This document shows positions 18,126-27,019 of a DNA stretch of 34,792 nucleotides, piece by piece. The DNA is from Parvibaculum sp. (GTDB lineage Bacteria; Pseudomonadota; Alphaproteobacteria; Parvibaculales; Parvibaculaceae): assembly GCF_030694575.1 (NCBI RefSeq), contig NZ_JAUYUS010000025.1:1-34792 (forward strand), given 5' to 3'. The translations under genes were made by a program, and so were the position numbers. The notes beneath the pieces are model-generated. The model was not told the origin of the DNA. It saw only the letters and a list, made by a program, of their open reading frames with translations, and did no database searches. Numbering within the stretch: the first letter of the stretch is position 1; every line of letters starts with the position of its first letter.

Positions 18126-20810
18126 TCAGGCGGCCGCCTCTTCGGGCTCGGCTCCCGGCGTATAGTTGAGGATTGGCGCGAGCCACCGTTCGCATTCGCG
18201 CAGCTCCATGCCCTTGCGCTTTGCGTAATCAATCACCTGATCCTTGCCGACTTTGCCGACACCGAAATATTCGGACTGCGGATGGCTGAAATAGACGCCG
18301 CTCACCGCCGCGCCCGGCCACATGGCGCAGCTCTCCGTGAGCTTCATCCCGATCTTCGCCTCGACATCGAGAAGCCTGAACAGCGTGCGCTTCTCCGTGT
18401 GGTCCGGCTGCGCCGGATAGCCGGGCGCAGGACGGATGCCCTGATATTTCTCGGCGATCAACTCTTCGTTCCGAAGTTTCTCGTCCGCCGCATAGGCCCA
18501 GAATTCGCGCCGTACACGTTCGTGCATGTGCTCGGCAAAAGCTTCCGCCAGACGGTCCGCCAGTGCCTTCGAAAGAATGGCCCGGTAATCGTCGTTCGCC
18601 GTTTCGAAGCGCTTCGCCACCTCGTCCTCGCCGAAGCCCGCCGTAACCGCGAAGCCGCCGACATAGTCTTCGATGCCCGTATCCTTGGGCGCCACGAAAT
18701 CGGCCAGCGCCATATTGGCCCTGTCCGATGTGCGCTTCATCTGCTGACGCAATGAATGAAGCACGGCGAGCGTTTCCCTGCGCGTGTCGTCGGTGTAGAG
18801 CTCGATATCGTCGGCGGCGATCTGGTTCGCCGGCCAGAAGCCGATGACGGCCGACGCCTTCACCCACTTCTCCTCGACCATCTGCTTCAGCATGGCCTGC
18901 GCATCCTCGAACAGCCCGCGCGCAGCCTCGCCTACCTTGTCGTCCTGGAGTATCTGCGGATACTGTCCCGCCAGTTCCCACGTCTGGAAAAACGGCGTCC
19001 AGTCGATATAGGGAACGAGCGTCTCGAGCGGATAGTTCTCGAAGACCTTCGTGCCGAGAAAGGTCGGGCGGACGGGCTTGTATCCGTCCCACTCGATCTT
19101 GAGCTTGTTCTCCCGCGCGGCCTCGATGGTCTGCCGGTCCTTCTGCGCGCGTGCGCCGGCATGTGCCGTCGCCATCTTGGCGTATTCGTCGCGGATGTCG
19201 GCGACGAACTTGTCGCGCGACGTCTCGGAGATGAGGTTTGAGGCAACGCCCACCGCGCGGCTCGCATCCGTCACATAGATCGCCTGCCCGCGCCGGTAGT
19301 TCGGATTGATCTTCACGGCGGTGTGGATACGGCTCGTCGTCGCACCGCCGATAAGGAGCGGAATGTCGAAACCCTCGCGCTCCATCTCGGCAGCCACATG
19401 GCACATCTCGTCGAGGCTGGGCGTTATGAGACCGGAAAGACCGATGATATCGACCTTCTTTTCCTTTGCGACCTGCAGAATCCTGTCCGCCGGCACCATC
19501 ACGCCGAGATCGATTACCTCGTAATTGTTACACTGAAGCACGACGCCGACGATGTTCTTGCCAATATCGTGAACGTCGCCCTTCACTGTCGCCATGAGAA
19601 TGGTCGCCGCGGTCTCCTTCTGGCTCGCGCCCGTCCGCTCCTTCTCCTCTTCCATGAAAGGCATGAGGTAGGCGACCGCCTGCTTCATCACACGGGCGCT
19701 CTTCACGACCTGCGGCAGGAACATCTTCCCCGAACCGAAAAGATCGCCGACGACGTTCATGCCGTCCATCAACGGTCCTTCGATGACGTGCAGCGGCCGC
19801 TCCGCCTGTAGCCGCGCCTCTTCCACGTCTTCCTCGATAAAGGCGTTGATGCCCTTCACCAGCGAATGCGTAAGCCGTTCGTTGACGGGCTTTTCACGCC
19901 AGGACAGGTCTTCCTCGCGCTTTTTGCCCGCGCCTCCCTTGTATTGTTCGGCGGCCTCGAGAAGACGCTCGGTCGCATCCGGCCGGCGGTTGAGGATTAC
20001 GTCCTCGACCTTTTCGCGCAATCCCGGTTCGATCTCGTCGTAAATCGCAAGCTGGCCGGCATTCACGATGCCCATGTCCATGCCTGCCTGGATTGCGTGA
20101 TAGAGGAACACCGAATGCATGGCCTCACGCACCGGCTCGTTGCCCCGGAACGAGAAGGAAACATTGGAAACGCCGCCTGACACATGCGCGTAAGGCAGTT
20201 GCTGGCGGATACGCCGCGTCGCCTCGATAAACTCCACGGCGTAGTTGTTGTGTTCCTCGATACCCGTCGCGACGGCGAAAATATTCGGGTCGAAAATAAT
20301 ATCTTCCGGCGGAAAGCCGACGACTTCCGTCAACAGCTTGTAGGCACGCTCGCAGATTTCGAACTTGCGGTTGGCCGTGTCGGCCTGCCCCTCTTCATCG
20401 AAAGCCATGACGACGGCGGCCGCGCCGTAGCGCTTTACCTTGCGTGCGTGGTCGAGAAAGGCCGCCTCGCCTTCCTTGAGGCTGATCGAGTTGACCACCG
20501 CCTTTCCCTGCACGCATTTCAGTCCCGCCTCGATGACCGACCACTTCGACGAGTCGATCATGATCGGCACGCGCGAAATGTCGGGCTCGGAGGCGATGAG
20601 GTTGAGGAACCTCACCATCGCCGCCTCGGAATCGAGCATTCCCTCGTCCATGTTGACGTCGATGATCTGTGCGCCGTTCTCTACCTGCTGGCGCGCAACA
20701 TCGAGCGCCTCGTCGAAACGATCCTCGACGATCAGCTTCTTGAACTTCGCCGAGCCCGTTACATTGGTGCGCTCGCCGATATTGATGAAGTTCGCGGTCG
20801 ATTGAGTCAT
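18126..20810 (-). CDS. metH: Methionine synthase, folate/cobalamin/activation domains (split MetH)
   Basis: Cobalamin-dependent methionine synthase lacking the homocysteine domain, 894 residues. In order: the pterin-binding (methyl-THF) TIM barrel from about residue 5 ([28 protein letters not shown] near 250), the cap domain, the B12-binding domain with [11 protein letters not shown] (axial H414), GLSGLITPS and GGATTS, then the AdoMet activation domain with [15 protein letters not shown] near the C-terminus. The last motif has Gln where E. coli has Cys. The frame is open to 21176, but the extension reads antisense-like; [16 protein letters not shown] at 20810 matches the usual beginning. No strong ribosome site is visible. 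The homocysteine domain is encoded separately 47 bp upstream. Confidence 0.95.
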   Translation of the reverse strand: MTQSTANFINIGERTNVTGSAKFKKLIVEDRFDEALDVARQQVENGAQIIDVNMDEGMLDSEAAMVRFLNLIASEPDISRVPIMIDSSKWSVIEAGLKCVQGKAVVNSISLKEGEAAFLDHARKVKRYGAAAVVMAFDEEGQADTANRKFEICERAYKLLTEVVGFPPEDIIFDPNIFAVATGIEEHNNYAVEFIEATRRIRQQLPYAHVSGGVSNVSFSFRGNEPVREAMHSVFLYHAIQAGMDMGIVNAGQLAIYDEIEPGLREKVEDVILNRRPDATERLLEAAEQYKGGAGKKREEDLSWREKPVNERLTHSLVKGINAFIEEDVEEARLQAERPLHVIEGPLMDGMNVVGDLFGSGKMFLPQVVKSARVMKQAVAYLMPFMEEEKERTGASQKETAATILMATVKGDVHDIGKNIVGVVLQCNNYEVIDLGVMVPADRILQVAKEKKVDIIGLSGLITPSLDEMCHVAAEMEREGFDIPLLIGGATTSRIHTAVKINPNYRRGQAIYVTDASRAVGVASNLISETSRDKFVADIRDEYAKMATAHAGARAQKDRQTIEAARENKLKIEWDGYKPVRPTFLGTKVFENYPLETLVPYIDWTPFFQTWELAGQYPQILQDDKVGEAARGLFEDAQAMLKQMVEEKWVKASAVIGFWPANQIAADDIELYTDDTRRETLAVLHSLRQQMKRTSDRANMALADFVAPKDTGIEDYVGGFAVTAGFGEDEVAKRFETANDDYRAILSKALADRLAEAFAEHMHERVRREFWAYAADEKLRNEELIAEKYQGIRPAPGYPAQPDHTEKRTLFRLLDVEAKIGMKLTESCAMWPGAAVSGVYFSHPQSEYFGVGKVGKDQVIDYAKRKGMELRECERWLAPILNYTPGAEPEEAAA

Positions 20811-20857
20811 GAAACTATTGCTAACTTTTCTTGGTGAAGAAAGATGACGGACCGAGG

Positions 20858-21919
20858 TCAGGCCGCCGTAAACGCTTCGAGGCCTGACAGCCGCAACCGG
20901 GGTTCGACTTCCGGAATGTCGCGCGGATGAACGCCTTTCACCGCTTCCGCGATGGCGTGAATATGCTCGGGTGTCGTGCCGCAGCAGCCGCCGACAATGT
21001 TCACGAGACCTGAGGAAGCGAACTCGCCGACCAGACCCGACATTTGCCCGGCATCCTGATCGTATTCGCCCATCTCGTTCGGCAAACCGGCATTCGGATG
21101 CGCGCTCACATGCGCGTCCGCGATGCGCGACAAGGTGTCGACATGGGGACGCATTTCCTTCGCGCCCAATGCGCAATTGAGGCCGATGGAGAAAGGCTTC
21201 ACATGACGCACCGAGTTCCAGAAAGCTTCCGGCGTCTGCCCGGAGAGGAGGCGGCCGGACATGTCGGTGATCGTGCCCGAAATCATGATCGGCAGCTCGA
21301 AACCCACCTCGTCGAAAACCTCCTCGACCGCAAAGAGAGCCGCCTTGGCATTCAACGTGTCGAAAATGGTCTCCACGAGAATGGTATCTGCCCCGCCTTC
21401 GATGAGGCCCCTTGTGGCTTCCTTGTAAGCGGCCACGAGCTGATCAAAATCGACATTGCGGAAACCCGGATCGTTGACCTTGGGCGAAATCGAGGCAGTG
21501 CGGTTCGTTGGCCCGAGAACGCCCGCCACAAAGCAGACGCGGCCCGGCGTCTCGCTTTCGGCGATGTCGGCCGCCTCGCGCGCAACGCGGGCGCTTGCGA
21601 CATTCATCTCATAGGCGAGGTGCTCGAGGTGATAATCCGCCTGCGCAATGGTCGTCGCGCTGAAAGTGTTGGTCTCGGCGAAGTCCGCACCCGCGCGATA
21701 ATACTTCAAATGGATTTCGCGCAGGATATCGGGCCGCGACAGCGAAATGAGCTCGTTGTCGCCCTTCACGTCGTAGGCATGATCCTTCAGCAGCTCGCCG
21801 CGAAAATCCGCTTCCGTGAGTTTGTAGCCCTGGATCATCGTGCCCATTGCGCCGTCAAGCACCAGGATGCGCTCCTTCGAGAGCGCCTTCAGCTTTGCAA
21901 TACGTTCTTCTCTGGTCAT
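20858..21919 (-). CDS. metH: Methionine synthase homocysteine-binding subunit (split MetH)
   Basis: Stand-alone homocysteine S-methyltransferase domain of 353 residues, equal to the N-terminal part of full-length MetH. The zinc/homocysteine ligands are visible as C249 ([11 protein letters not shown]) and C312-C313 ([10 protein letters not shown]). The N-terminal segment [15 protein letters not shown] and [17 protein letters not shown] are typical of MetH rather than of betaine- or SAM-using enzymes. A strong AGGAGAG ribosome site precedes the ATG. It lies 47 bp before the gene for the rest of the enzyme and 21 bp after metF, so the two subunits should be made from one mRNA and assemble into the functional enzyme. 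Confidence 0.93.
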   Translation of the reverse strand: MTREERIAKLKALSKERILVLDGAMGTMIQGYKLTEADFRGELLKDHAYDVKGDNELISLSRPDILREIHLKYYRAGADFAETNTFSATTIAQADYHLEHLAYEMNVASARVAREAADIAESETPGRVCFVAGVLGPTNRTASISPKVNDPGFRNVDFDQLVAAYKEATRGLIEGGADTILVETIFDTLNAKAALFAVEEVFDEVGFELPIMISGTITDMSGRLLSGQTPEAFWNSVRHVKPFSIGLNCALGAKEMRPHVDTLSRIADAHVSAHPNAGLPNEMGEYDQDAGQMSGLVGEFASSGLVNIVGGCCGTTPEHIHAIAEAVKGVHPRDIPEVEPRLRLSGLEAFTAA

Positions 21920-21940
21920 CGGTCTCTCCTGTTGCCTGGC

Positions 21941-22846
21941 TCAGGCAGGCTCGGCGGGCGTCAAGGCGGGCTGCGGACGCAAGCCGAGAACATGGCAGAT
22001 GGCGAATGTGAGGTCCGCCTGGTTCAGCGTGTAGAAATGAAACCGGTCGAAGCCGTAGCCGCGGAGACGGTTCACCTGTTCCGCCGCCACATAGGCGGCA
22101 ATGAGCTTGCGCGTGCCGAGATCGTCGTCGAGGCCCACGTAGTAGTCTTCAAGCCATTGCGGAATGCTGGCGCCGCAGCGGTTTGCCATGCGTTTCGTGC
22201 CGTTGAAATTCGTCGTCGGCATGATGCCGGGCACGATCGGCACATCGATGCCTGCTTTCCGTGCCTTCTCGAGAAAACGGACATGCTTGTCCGTATCGAA
22301 GACGAATTGCGTGATGGCGCGGGTTGCGCCGGCATCGACCTTCCGCTTCAGAAGCTCGATATCGGCTTCGAGAGACGGAGATTCAGGGTGTTTCTCCGGA
22401 TAGGCGGAAACGATAACGTCGAAGTCTCCAAGCTTGCGGATACCCTCGATCAATTCCGGCGTCGATTGATAGCCATCCGGATGCGGCTGGTAGGGCGCGC
22501 CGAGTTCCGGCATGTCGCCGCGCAGCGCCACGATATGACGGATGCCCGCATCCCAATAGGCGCGAATGACGTCGTTCACTTCCGACCGGGACGCGCCTAC
22601 GCATGTCAGATGTGCAACCGGCTCCAGCGTCGTCTCTTCGAGAATGCGCTTCACGGTCGCATGCGTCCGCTCACGAGTGGAGCCGCCGGCACCATAGGTG
22701 ACGGAGACGAATTCCGGCTGCAAGGGTTCCAGACGCCGGATCGATCGCCACAGCGTCTCTTCCATTTCCGGCGTCTTGGGCGGAAAGAATTCGAACGAAA
22801 CGCGGGTCCGTTCGCGCGGTTCCTTCCTTGGTGTCTGCGCCATCAT
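21941..22846 (-). CDS. metF: 5,10-methylenetetrahydrofolate reductase MetF
   Basis: FAD-dependent TIM-barrel reductase of 301 residues that makes 5-methyl-THF, the methyl donor for MetH. Family signatures are VSFEFFPPKTPEMEE near the N-terminus (with the catalytic glutamate), FVSVTYGAGGSTRERTH, a THLTCVGASR-like segment (AHLTCVGASRSEV), and ITQFVFDTDKHVRFLEKARK. It overlaps the upstream regulator/methyltransferase gene as ATGA. AAGGAG lies 4 nt before the first ATG (22846) and 7 nt before the second (22843), so either could be used. Its place directly before the two metH genes makes a coherent methyl-transfer operon. Confidence 0.95.
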   Translation of the reverse strand: MMAQTPRKEPRERTRVSFEFFPPKTPEMEETLWRSIRRLEPLQPEFVSVTYGAGGSTRERTHATVKRILEETTLEPVAHLTCVGASRSEVNDVIRAYWDAGIRHIVALRGDMPELGAPYQPHPDGYQSTPELIEGIRKLGDFDVIVSAYPEKHPESPSLEADIELLKRKVDAGATRAITQFVFDTDKHVRFLEKARKAGIDVPIVPGIMPTTNFNGTKRMANRCGASIPQWLEDYYVGLDDDLGTRKLIAAYVAAEQVNRLRGYGFDRFHFYTLNQADLTFAICHVLGLRPQPALTPAEPA

Positions 22847-23835
22847 TTCGCTCCTTCGAATTCAATCGACCGTCCCGCCCGCTGCACCGGCCGTTTGGCC
22901 TTGTCCGCAACCCAGATCGACACGGTGAGTTTGGCCTCCTCGCCGCCTTCGGGCGGCAGGTGCCTTGTTTCGCTGACATCGAGGCCGGCATCCGCCAGCC
23001 ATTCCCTGACCTCGTCCTCGGTAAAACCGAGCCGCCGATGCGCGTGATTCTCGCGCAGAAAGTCGAGTTCGTGCGGCGCGAAGTCCGCAATGAGCAAACG
23101 CCCGCCCGGTTTGAGGACCCGCACGGCCTCGGCGATCGACGCGGCCGGCTCATCGAGATAGTGCAGCACCATGTGCAGCGTCACGAGATCGGCCGTTTCG
23201 TCCTGCAGGGGCAGATCGTAGAGATCGCCCTGCCGTACGGAGCAATGATGCAAGGAGGGCTGCGCAAGCTGGGCACGCGCAAGCGCAAGCATCTCGGGGC
23301 TGAGATCGATGCCAAGGCCGCTTTTGGCCTTCGGCCCGAACAGTTCCAGCATCCGTCCTGTGCCCGTCCCCAAATCGGCGACGACTTCGATACCGTCCCG
23401 TGCGCCGAGTTCCAGCATTGCCTGCTCGACCTTGTCTTCCGGCACATAAAGAGAGCGGATGCGCCCCCATTCCTCAGCATTGGCCCTGAAATAAGCGGCC
23501 GCCTTTTCCGCACGGGCGGCACGCACGGCCTCAAGGCGTTCGAGATCCCGCGCAATGACGAGATCCTCCTGCGGAATGAGACCGCTCAGAACTTCGGCAA
23601 GCTCCGCCACCGGACCAGAGCCGGCAAGACGGTAGAAAACCCAGCTTCCCTCGCGAAAGCGCTCCAGAAGGGCCGCCTCGCAAAGAAGCTTCAAATGGCG
23701 GCTCACCCGTGGCTGGCTCTGCCGCAGGATTTGCGTCAGTTCCGTCACGGTAAGTTCGCCGCGAGCCAAAAGGGCAAGCAAACGCAAGCGCGTAGGCTCG
23801 CCCGCCGCCCTCAATCCCGCCAGAAGTTGCTCCAT
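22843..23835 (-). CDS. ArsR-type regulator fused to SAM-dependent methyltransferase domain (SahR-like)
   Basis: Protein of 330 residues with an N-terminal ArsR winged helix (about 5-85; LLAGLRAAGEPTRLRLLALL and LRQSQPRVSRHLKLL) and a C-terminal class I methyltransferase fold. The SAM-binding motif VADLGTGTGRMLEL is at about 151-164, then GIDLSPEMLALAR and a LKPGGRLLIADF strand. As first gene of an operon with metF and both metH genes, it resembles the SahR class of regulators, which sense S-adenosylhomocysteine and control methionine-cycle genes; the methyltransferase fold then probably serves as a ligand sensor. Catalytic activity cannot be excluded. A 22-bp near-palindrome lies 30-52 bp upstream. 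Confidence 0.88.
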   Translation of the reverse strand: MEQLLAGLRAAGEPTRLRLLALLARGELTVTELTQILRQSQPRVSRHLKLLCEAALLERFREGSWVFYRLAGSGPVAELAEVLSGLIPQEDLVIARDLERLEAVRAARAEKAAAYFRANAEEWGRIRSLYVPEDKVEQAMLELGARDGIEVVADLGTGTGRMLELFGPKAKSGLGIDLSPEMLALARAQLAQPSLHHCSVRQGDLYDLPLQDETADLVTLHMVLHYLDEPAASIAEAVRVLKPGGRLLIADFAPHELDFLRENHAHRRLGFTEDEVREWLADAGLDVSETRHLPPEGGEEAKLTVSIWVADKAKRPVQRAGRSIEFEGAK

Positions 23836-23865
23836 GGATATCCGACCTCTGAAATCATCGAAACC

Positions 23866-23887
23866 GATATAAACATATCTTTATGTC
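23866..23887 (-). promoter_or_regulatory. Candidate operator of the methionine-cycle operon
   Basis: The sequence GATATAAA-CATATC-TTTATGTC is a 22-bp near-palindrome (7 of 8 arm positions match). Nested inside are two smaller perfect repeats, GATAT-n4-ATATC and ACATA-n4-TATGT. It lies 31 bp before the ATG of the ArsR/methyltransferase gene, in an AT-rich promoter-like stretch unlike the surrounding GC-rich DNA. An ArsR-type dimer binding here would autoregulate the operon. Confidence 0.7.
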
Positions 23888-24119
23888 TTTCAAAACCCTT
23901 TTCTACACCGCAACATTTTCGCAATAAAGCCCGAAATTCGCGGTCTATACGATCCAAGGAAGCTGGTTAACCCCAGTTTCGTATGATAGCTAGGGAACGG
24001 CTGGGGAGCGGGAATCGGCGCGAAAATCGAGAATTTGCGCGGTGTTCACGCGGATTTAAGCCGGATACGGAATGCTCGGGGCGGAATGCCTGAGGGCAGC
24101 GATTTGGGACGGGCCTTTT

Positions 24120-24956
24120 ATGAAGACCATGTACGGGACAGCTATGCCGACAGCGATAAGGAGCCTGGCGCTCGCGGCGATTGCCATCGTCGTCATTGCC
24201 GCCGCCTCTCCGCGCGCCGCCATGGCCCAGGACGCACCGCCGCCGGCCGTCGACAACGGCGTCGACGAGAACGATCCGCTCGAACCGATGAACCGCTACT
24301 TCTTCGAGCTCAACAAATTCTTCGACACGATCCTGCTGAAGCCGGTCGCCACCTGGTATGACGGTGTCGTGCCGGAACCGGGCCGCGACGGCGTCCGCAA
24401 CTTCCTCGACAACCTGCGCAGCCCCGTCATCCTCGCGAACGACATGCTGCAAGGCGAATGGGAACGTGCGGGCACGACGGCGAGCCGCTTCGGCATCAAC
24501 ACGACCGTCGGCGTACTCGGTCTGTTCGATCCCGCATCGGGCTGGGGCATGCCGCAGCACAGCGAAGATTTCGGCCAGACGCTCGCCGTCTACGGGACGG
24601 GCGAAGGCGCTTATCTTTACCTGCCGGTGCTGGGCCCCGCCCCGCCCCGCGACCTGACCGGTTTCTTCGTCGATCAGTTTTTCGATCCGCTGACTTATAT
24701 CTATTGGGACAAGCCGAAGACGGTGCCCACGGCCCGCTTCGTCGTGAACGGCATCGACCAGCGCGCACGCAGCCTGAAGACGCTCGATCAGATCGAGCGG
24801 ACCTCGGTGGACCACTACGCCACGATCCGCAATCTCTATCGCCAGATCCGCGCGAACGAGATCGCCAACGGCCAGCGCGACTTCGACGACCTGCCGGATA
24901 TCGAGAACCTAAATTTCGACACAAACGAACCAAACACTCCCAGCATGCGTTTCTGA
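24120..24956 (+). CDS. mlaA: MlaA/VacJ-family outer-membrane lipid asymmetry protein
   Basis: Component of the Mla retrograde phospholipid transport pathway, which removes mislocalised phospholipids from the outer-membrane outer leaflet. The MlaA fold is evident from NDPLEPMNRYFFELNKFFD, the FLDNLRSPVILANDMLQGE segment, SRFGINTTVGVLGLFDPAS, and the LPVLGPAPPRDLTG stretch. The N-terminus has a hydrophobic signal segment ending in PRAAMAQ, a signal-peptidase I style site; no lipobox cysteine is visible, unlike E. coli MlaA. Several starts are possible (24072, 24120, 24144); 24120 gives a normal signal peptide length. mlaC follows 72 bp downstream. Confidence 0.9.
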   Translation: MKTMYGTAMPTAIRSLALAAIAIVVIAAASPRAAMAQDAPPPAVDNGVDENDPLEPMNRYFFELNKFFDTILLKPVATWYDGVVPEPGRDGVRNFLDNLRSPVILANDMLQGEWERAGTTASRFGINTTVGVLGLFDPASGWGMPQHSEDFGQTLAVYGTGEGAYLYLPVLGPAPPRDLTGFFVDQFFDPLTYIYWDKPKTVPTARFVVNGIDQRARSLKTLDQIERTSVDHYATIRNLYRQIRANEIANGQRDFDDLPDIENLNFDTNEPNTPSMRF

Positions 24957-25028
24957 CGCGCAAACCGGAAATGCGGGCCGCGACCATGTGCGCCCGCTCC
25001 GTGTGCGCGTATTGAGCAGGAGGATACA

Positions 25029-25748
25029 ATGGTCACCACACGGATGACATCGTCAGTCATGCGCCCCAGTCTTTCCCGGGCGCATGCCGCGCGCGCAACG
25101 CGGGCGCTGATCGCGCCGTTCGCCTTCTGCGCCATGCTGTTCGCGGGTTTCGCGCCGGCGGCGGCGCAGGCGTCGACGGATCAGGCGGCCGTCAGCTTCG
25201 TCGAGGACGTCTCGACGCGCGCCATCGACATCATCAGCGACAAGGGCATTTCGAAAGCACAGCGCGAAGAGGAATTCCGCGCGCTGCTCCTCGAAACGGC
25301 GGACATGAACCGCATCGCCGCCTTCGCGCTCGGCCAGTACCTGCGCACGCCGACCGAAGAGCAGAAGGCGGAATACCTGAAGCTTGTCGAGACCTTCATC
25401 GTGAAAGTCTATGTGACGCGCCTCTCCGACTACAACAACGAGAAGCTCGACGTGCTCGGCGCCAAGGCGAAGGGCGACACGCAGGCGATGGTTCAGAGCG
25501 AAATCAAGTTCACCAACGGCCGCGAGCCGGTGAAGGTCGACTGGTGGCTCATAAAGAACGACGGCGACTTCAAGATTTTCGACGTGAACGTCGTCGGCAT
25601 CTGGCTCGCGCAGGAACAGCGCTCCACCTTCACCACCGTCATTCGCAACAATGGCGGCAAGTTCGAATCGCTGCTGGAGCATCTGCGTACGCAGATCAGC
25701 AAGGCGGAAGCGGGCGATATTTCGGGCATCACTACCAGCAGCAACTGA
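25029..25748 (+). CDS. mlaC: MlaC/Ttg2D-family periplasmic phospholipid-binding protein
   Basis: Periplasmic shuttle of the Mla pathway that carries phospholipid between MlaA and the inner-membrane MlaFEDB complex. It has 239 residues. The long N-terminal signal region is basic, then hydrophobic (ALIAPFAFCAMLFAGFAPAAA), with cleavage likely after AQA. The mature part carries MlaC features: NRIAAFALGQYLRTPTEEQKAEY, an FIVKVYVTRLSDYNNEKLDV segment, and KVDWWLIKNDGDFKIFDVNV near the lipid-binding barrel. A perfect AGGAGG lies 5-6 nt before the ATG. A strong terminator ends the mlaA-mlaC unit; mlaD, mlaE and mlaF are not in the window. Confidence 0.92.
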   Translation: MVTTRMTSSVMRPSLSRAHAARATRALIAPFAFCAMLFAGFAPAAAQASTDQAAVSFVEDVSTRAIDIISDKGISKAQREEEFRALLLETADMNRIAAFALGQYLRTPTEEQKAEYLKLVETFIVKVYVTRLSDYNNEKLDVLGAKAKGDTQAMVQSEIKFTNGREPVKVDWWLIKNDGDFKIFDVNVVGIWLAQEQRSTFTTVIRNNGGKFESLLEHLRTQISKAEAGDISGITTSSN

Positions 25749-25774
25749 CCCCGAAAAGAGAACTCCGTATACGG

Positions 25775-25804
25775 ACGGCGCGCCCTCGCGGGCGCGCCGT
25801 TTTC
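25775..25804 (+). terminator. Intrinsic terminator after mlaC
   Basis: A perfect 11-bp GC-rich stem, ACGGCGCGCCC / GGGCGCGCCGT with loop TCGC, runs directly into TTTT on the plus strand, 27 bp after the mlaC stop. This is a textbook Rho-independent terminator. There is no T-run on the minus side (the stem is followed by CCGTATACGG), so it should work mainly for mlaC. Confidence 0.88.
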
Positions 25805-26028
25805 GTTTCGCCAGCCCCCAAAAAGGGCACTTATCCCGCAGACTGTCATCGGACTGTCAAGAAAACGTCACACGGAGATTGCAGGGGGCAAAAACCGTAC
25901 TTGTCCCCGCTCCGGCGGAAGCGCCACAAGCCAATGCCACAGTGATGGAAAGGCAACGCCGGCCGGAAAATCGGCCCGGAGTTATCCCCGGAAATGCCCT
26001 CCCCCTCGTCCGAACCCGATTCGCAAAG
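25805..26028. repeat. Intergenic stretch with short imperfect direct repeats
   Basis: No gene is supported. Two related 20-21-mers, AAAAAGGGCACTTATCCCGC near 25819 and AAAAACCGTACTTGTCCCCGC near 25890, lie about 70 bp apart in direct orientation. Between them GACTGTCA occurs twice 11 bp apart (25841 and 25852). The function is unknown; no open frame, tRNA or terminator for the FAH gene is visible. Confidence 0.4.
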
Positions 26029-27009
26029 CTAATGCCGCCGGACCACCCTGTTTCGCAGAATGCCGATGCCTTCGATTTCGAGTTCGACCGTGTCGCCGTC
26101 CGACAGTTTGCGGCCGAGCTCGAGGCCGCAGCCGGACAGTACCGTGCCGGAGCCGATGAGTTCGCCGGGCACGAGTGTGCGGTCGCGCGAAAACGCCGAG
26201 ATCGCGTCCTCGAAGGAATGGTGCATGCTGCCCGTGGTGCCGCGCGACCATTCCTCGCCGTTGACGCGCGCCGTCATGGTGAGCTTGTAGGGATCGTCGA
26301 ACTCGTCCGGCGTTGCGATGCAGGGACCGATGCCATTGGAGCGCGCGAAGTCCTTGCCCGCGCCGGGGCCGAGATTGCATTCCATGACCGCGAACTGCGT
26401 GTCGCGCGCGGACCAGTCGTTGAAGATGGTGTAGCCGAAGATGTAGTCGCGCGCCTTTGCGGCACCGACATCCTGCCCCGGCTTGCCGACGACGCAGGCC
26501 CATTCGAGTTCGTAATCCATCCATTCGGAATCGGACGGCCAGACGATTTCTTCTTCGGGGCCGCTGAAAGCGAGCACGTCGCAATTGTAATAGATCACTT
26601 TTTTCCTGAAGAGCGGATTGAGCGAGAAGCGCGCGCCGGGCGCCGTCAGCTCCGCGTATTTCGCTTCCGGGTCCGGATCGGCATCCGCCATCTGGCGGGC
26701 GACCTTCTTCATCGCCGCTTCCATGTGTTCGAGGAAGAGCGAACAGTCGCGCGCCTTGACCGGACGCGGCAGCGGCGCGGCGAGCTTCACCGAGGAGAGC
26801 GGGGAGACGGCATCGCGAGGGGCGGACGCAGCGAGCCGCTTCGCTTCGCCAAGTGCCTCGGACCCAGCATCGATGAGCGCCTGCATGGAGGAGAAGGCGG
26901 GCGCGCTGCCGCCCGCCGCCTTCACGAGATCGAGCACCGCGTTTCCGCCATCGACGAGGGCGCCAAGGCGCAGGGCACCCTCGCCCGTTCCATAGGTCAC
27001 GAGTTTCAT
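26029..27009 (-). CDS. Fumarylacetoacetate hydrolase (FAH)-family protein
   Basis: Metal-dependent C-C or C-O bond hydrolase/isomerase of 326 residues. FAH-fold metal ligands are visible as E167 and E169 (YELEW) and D198 (IFNDWSARD). Other family segments are NPLFRKKVIYYNCD, a VVGKPGQDV loop, NGIGPCIATPDEF and GSGTVLSGCGLELGR. The frame continues upstream inside the neighbour, but MKLVTYG at 27009 has AGGGG 7 nt before it and is the family-type start. It begins 10 bp after the MBL-fold gene stop, so the two are cotranscribed. The substrate is unknown; members act on acylpyruvates or on hydratase/decarboxylase intermediates of aromatic catabolism. Confidence 0.9.
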   Translation of the reverse strand: MKLVTYGTGEGALRLGALVDGGNAVLDLVKAAGGSAPAFSSMQALIDAGSEALGEAKRLAASAPRDAVSPLSSVKLAAPLPRPVKARDCSLFLEHMEAAMKKVARQMADADPDPEAKYAELTAPGARFSLNPLFRKKVIYYNCDVLAFSGPEEEIVWPSDSEWMDYELEWACVVGKPGQDVGAAKARDYIFGYTIFNDWSARDTQFAVMECNLGPGAGKDFARSNGIGPCIATPDEFDDPYKLTMTARVNGEEWSRGTTGSMHHSFEDAISAFSRDRTLVPGELIGSGTVLSGCGLELGRKLSDGDTVELEIEGIGILRNRVVRRH

Positions 27010-27019
27010 GTGTCTGCCC

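Noticed and set aside
20811-21176. N-terminal extension of the larger metH frame
   Set aside because: It overlaps the homocysteine-domain gene out of frame and has no MetH-like sequence; the split is real, not a frameshifted fusion.
21044-23047. Long plus-strand open frame (667 codons) opposite metH and metF
   Set aside because: Antisense to clear enzyme genes with intact motifs; no ribosome site and Arg/His-rich composition.
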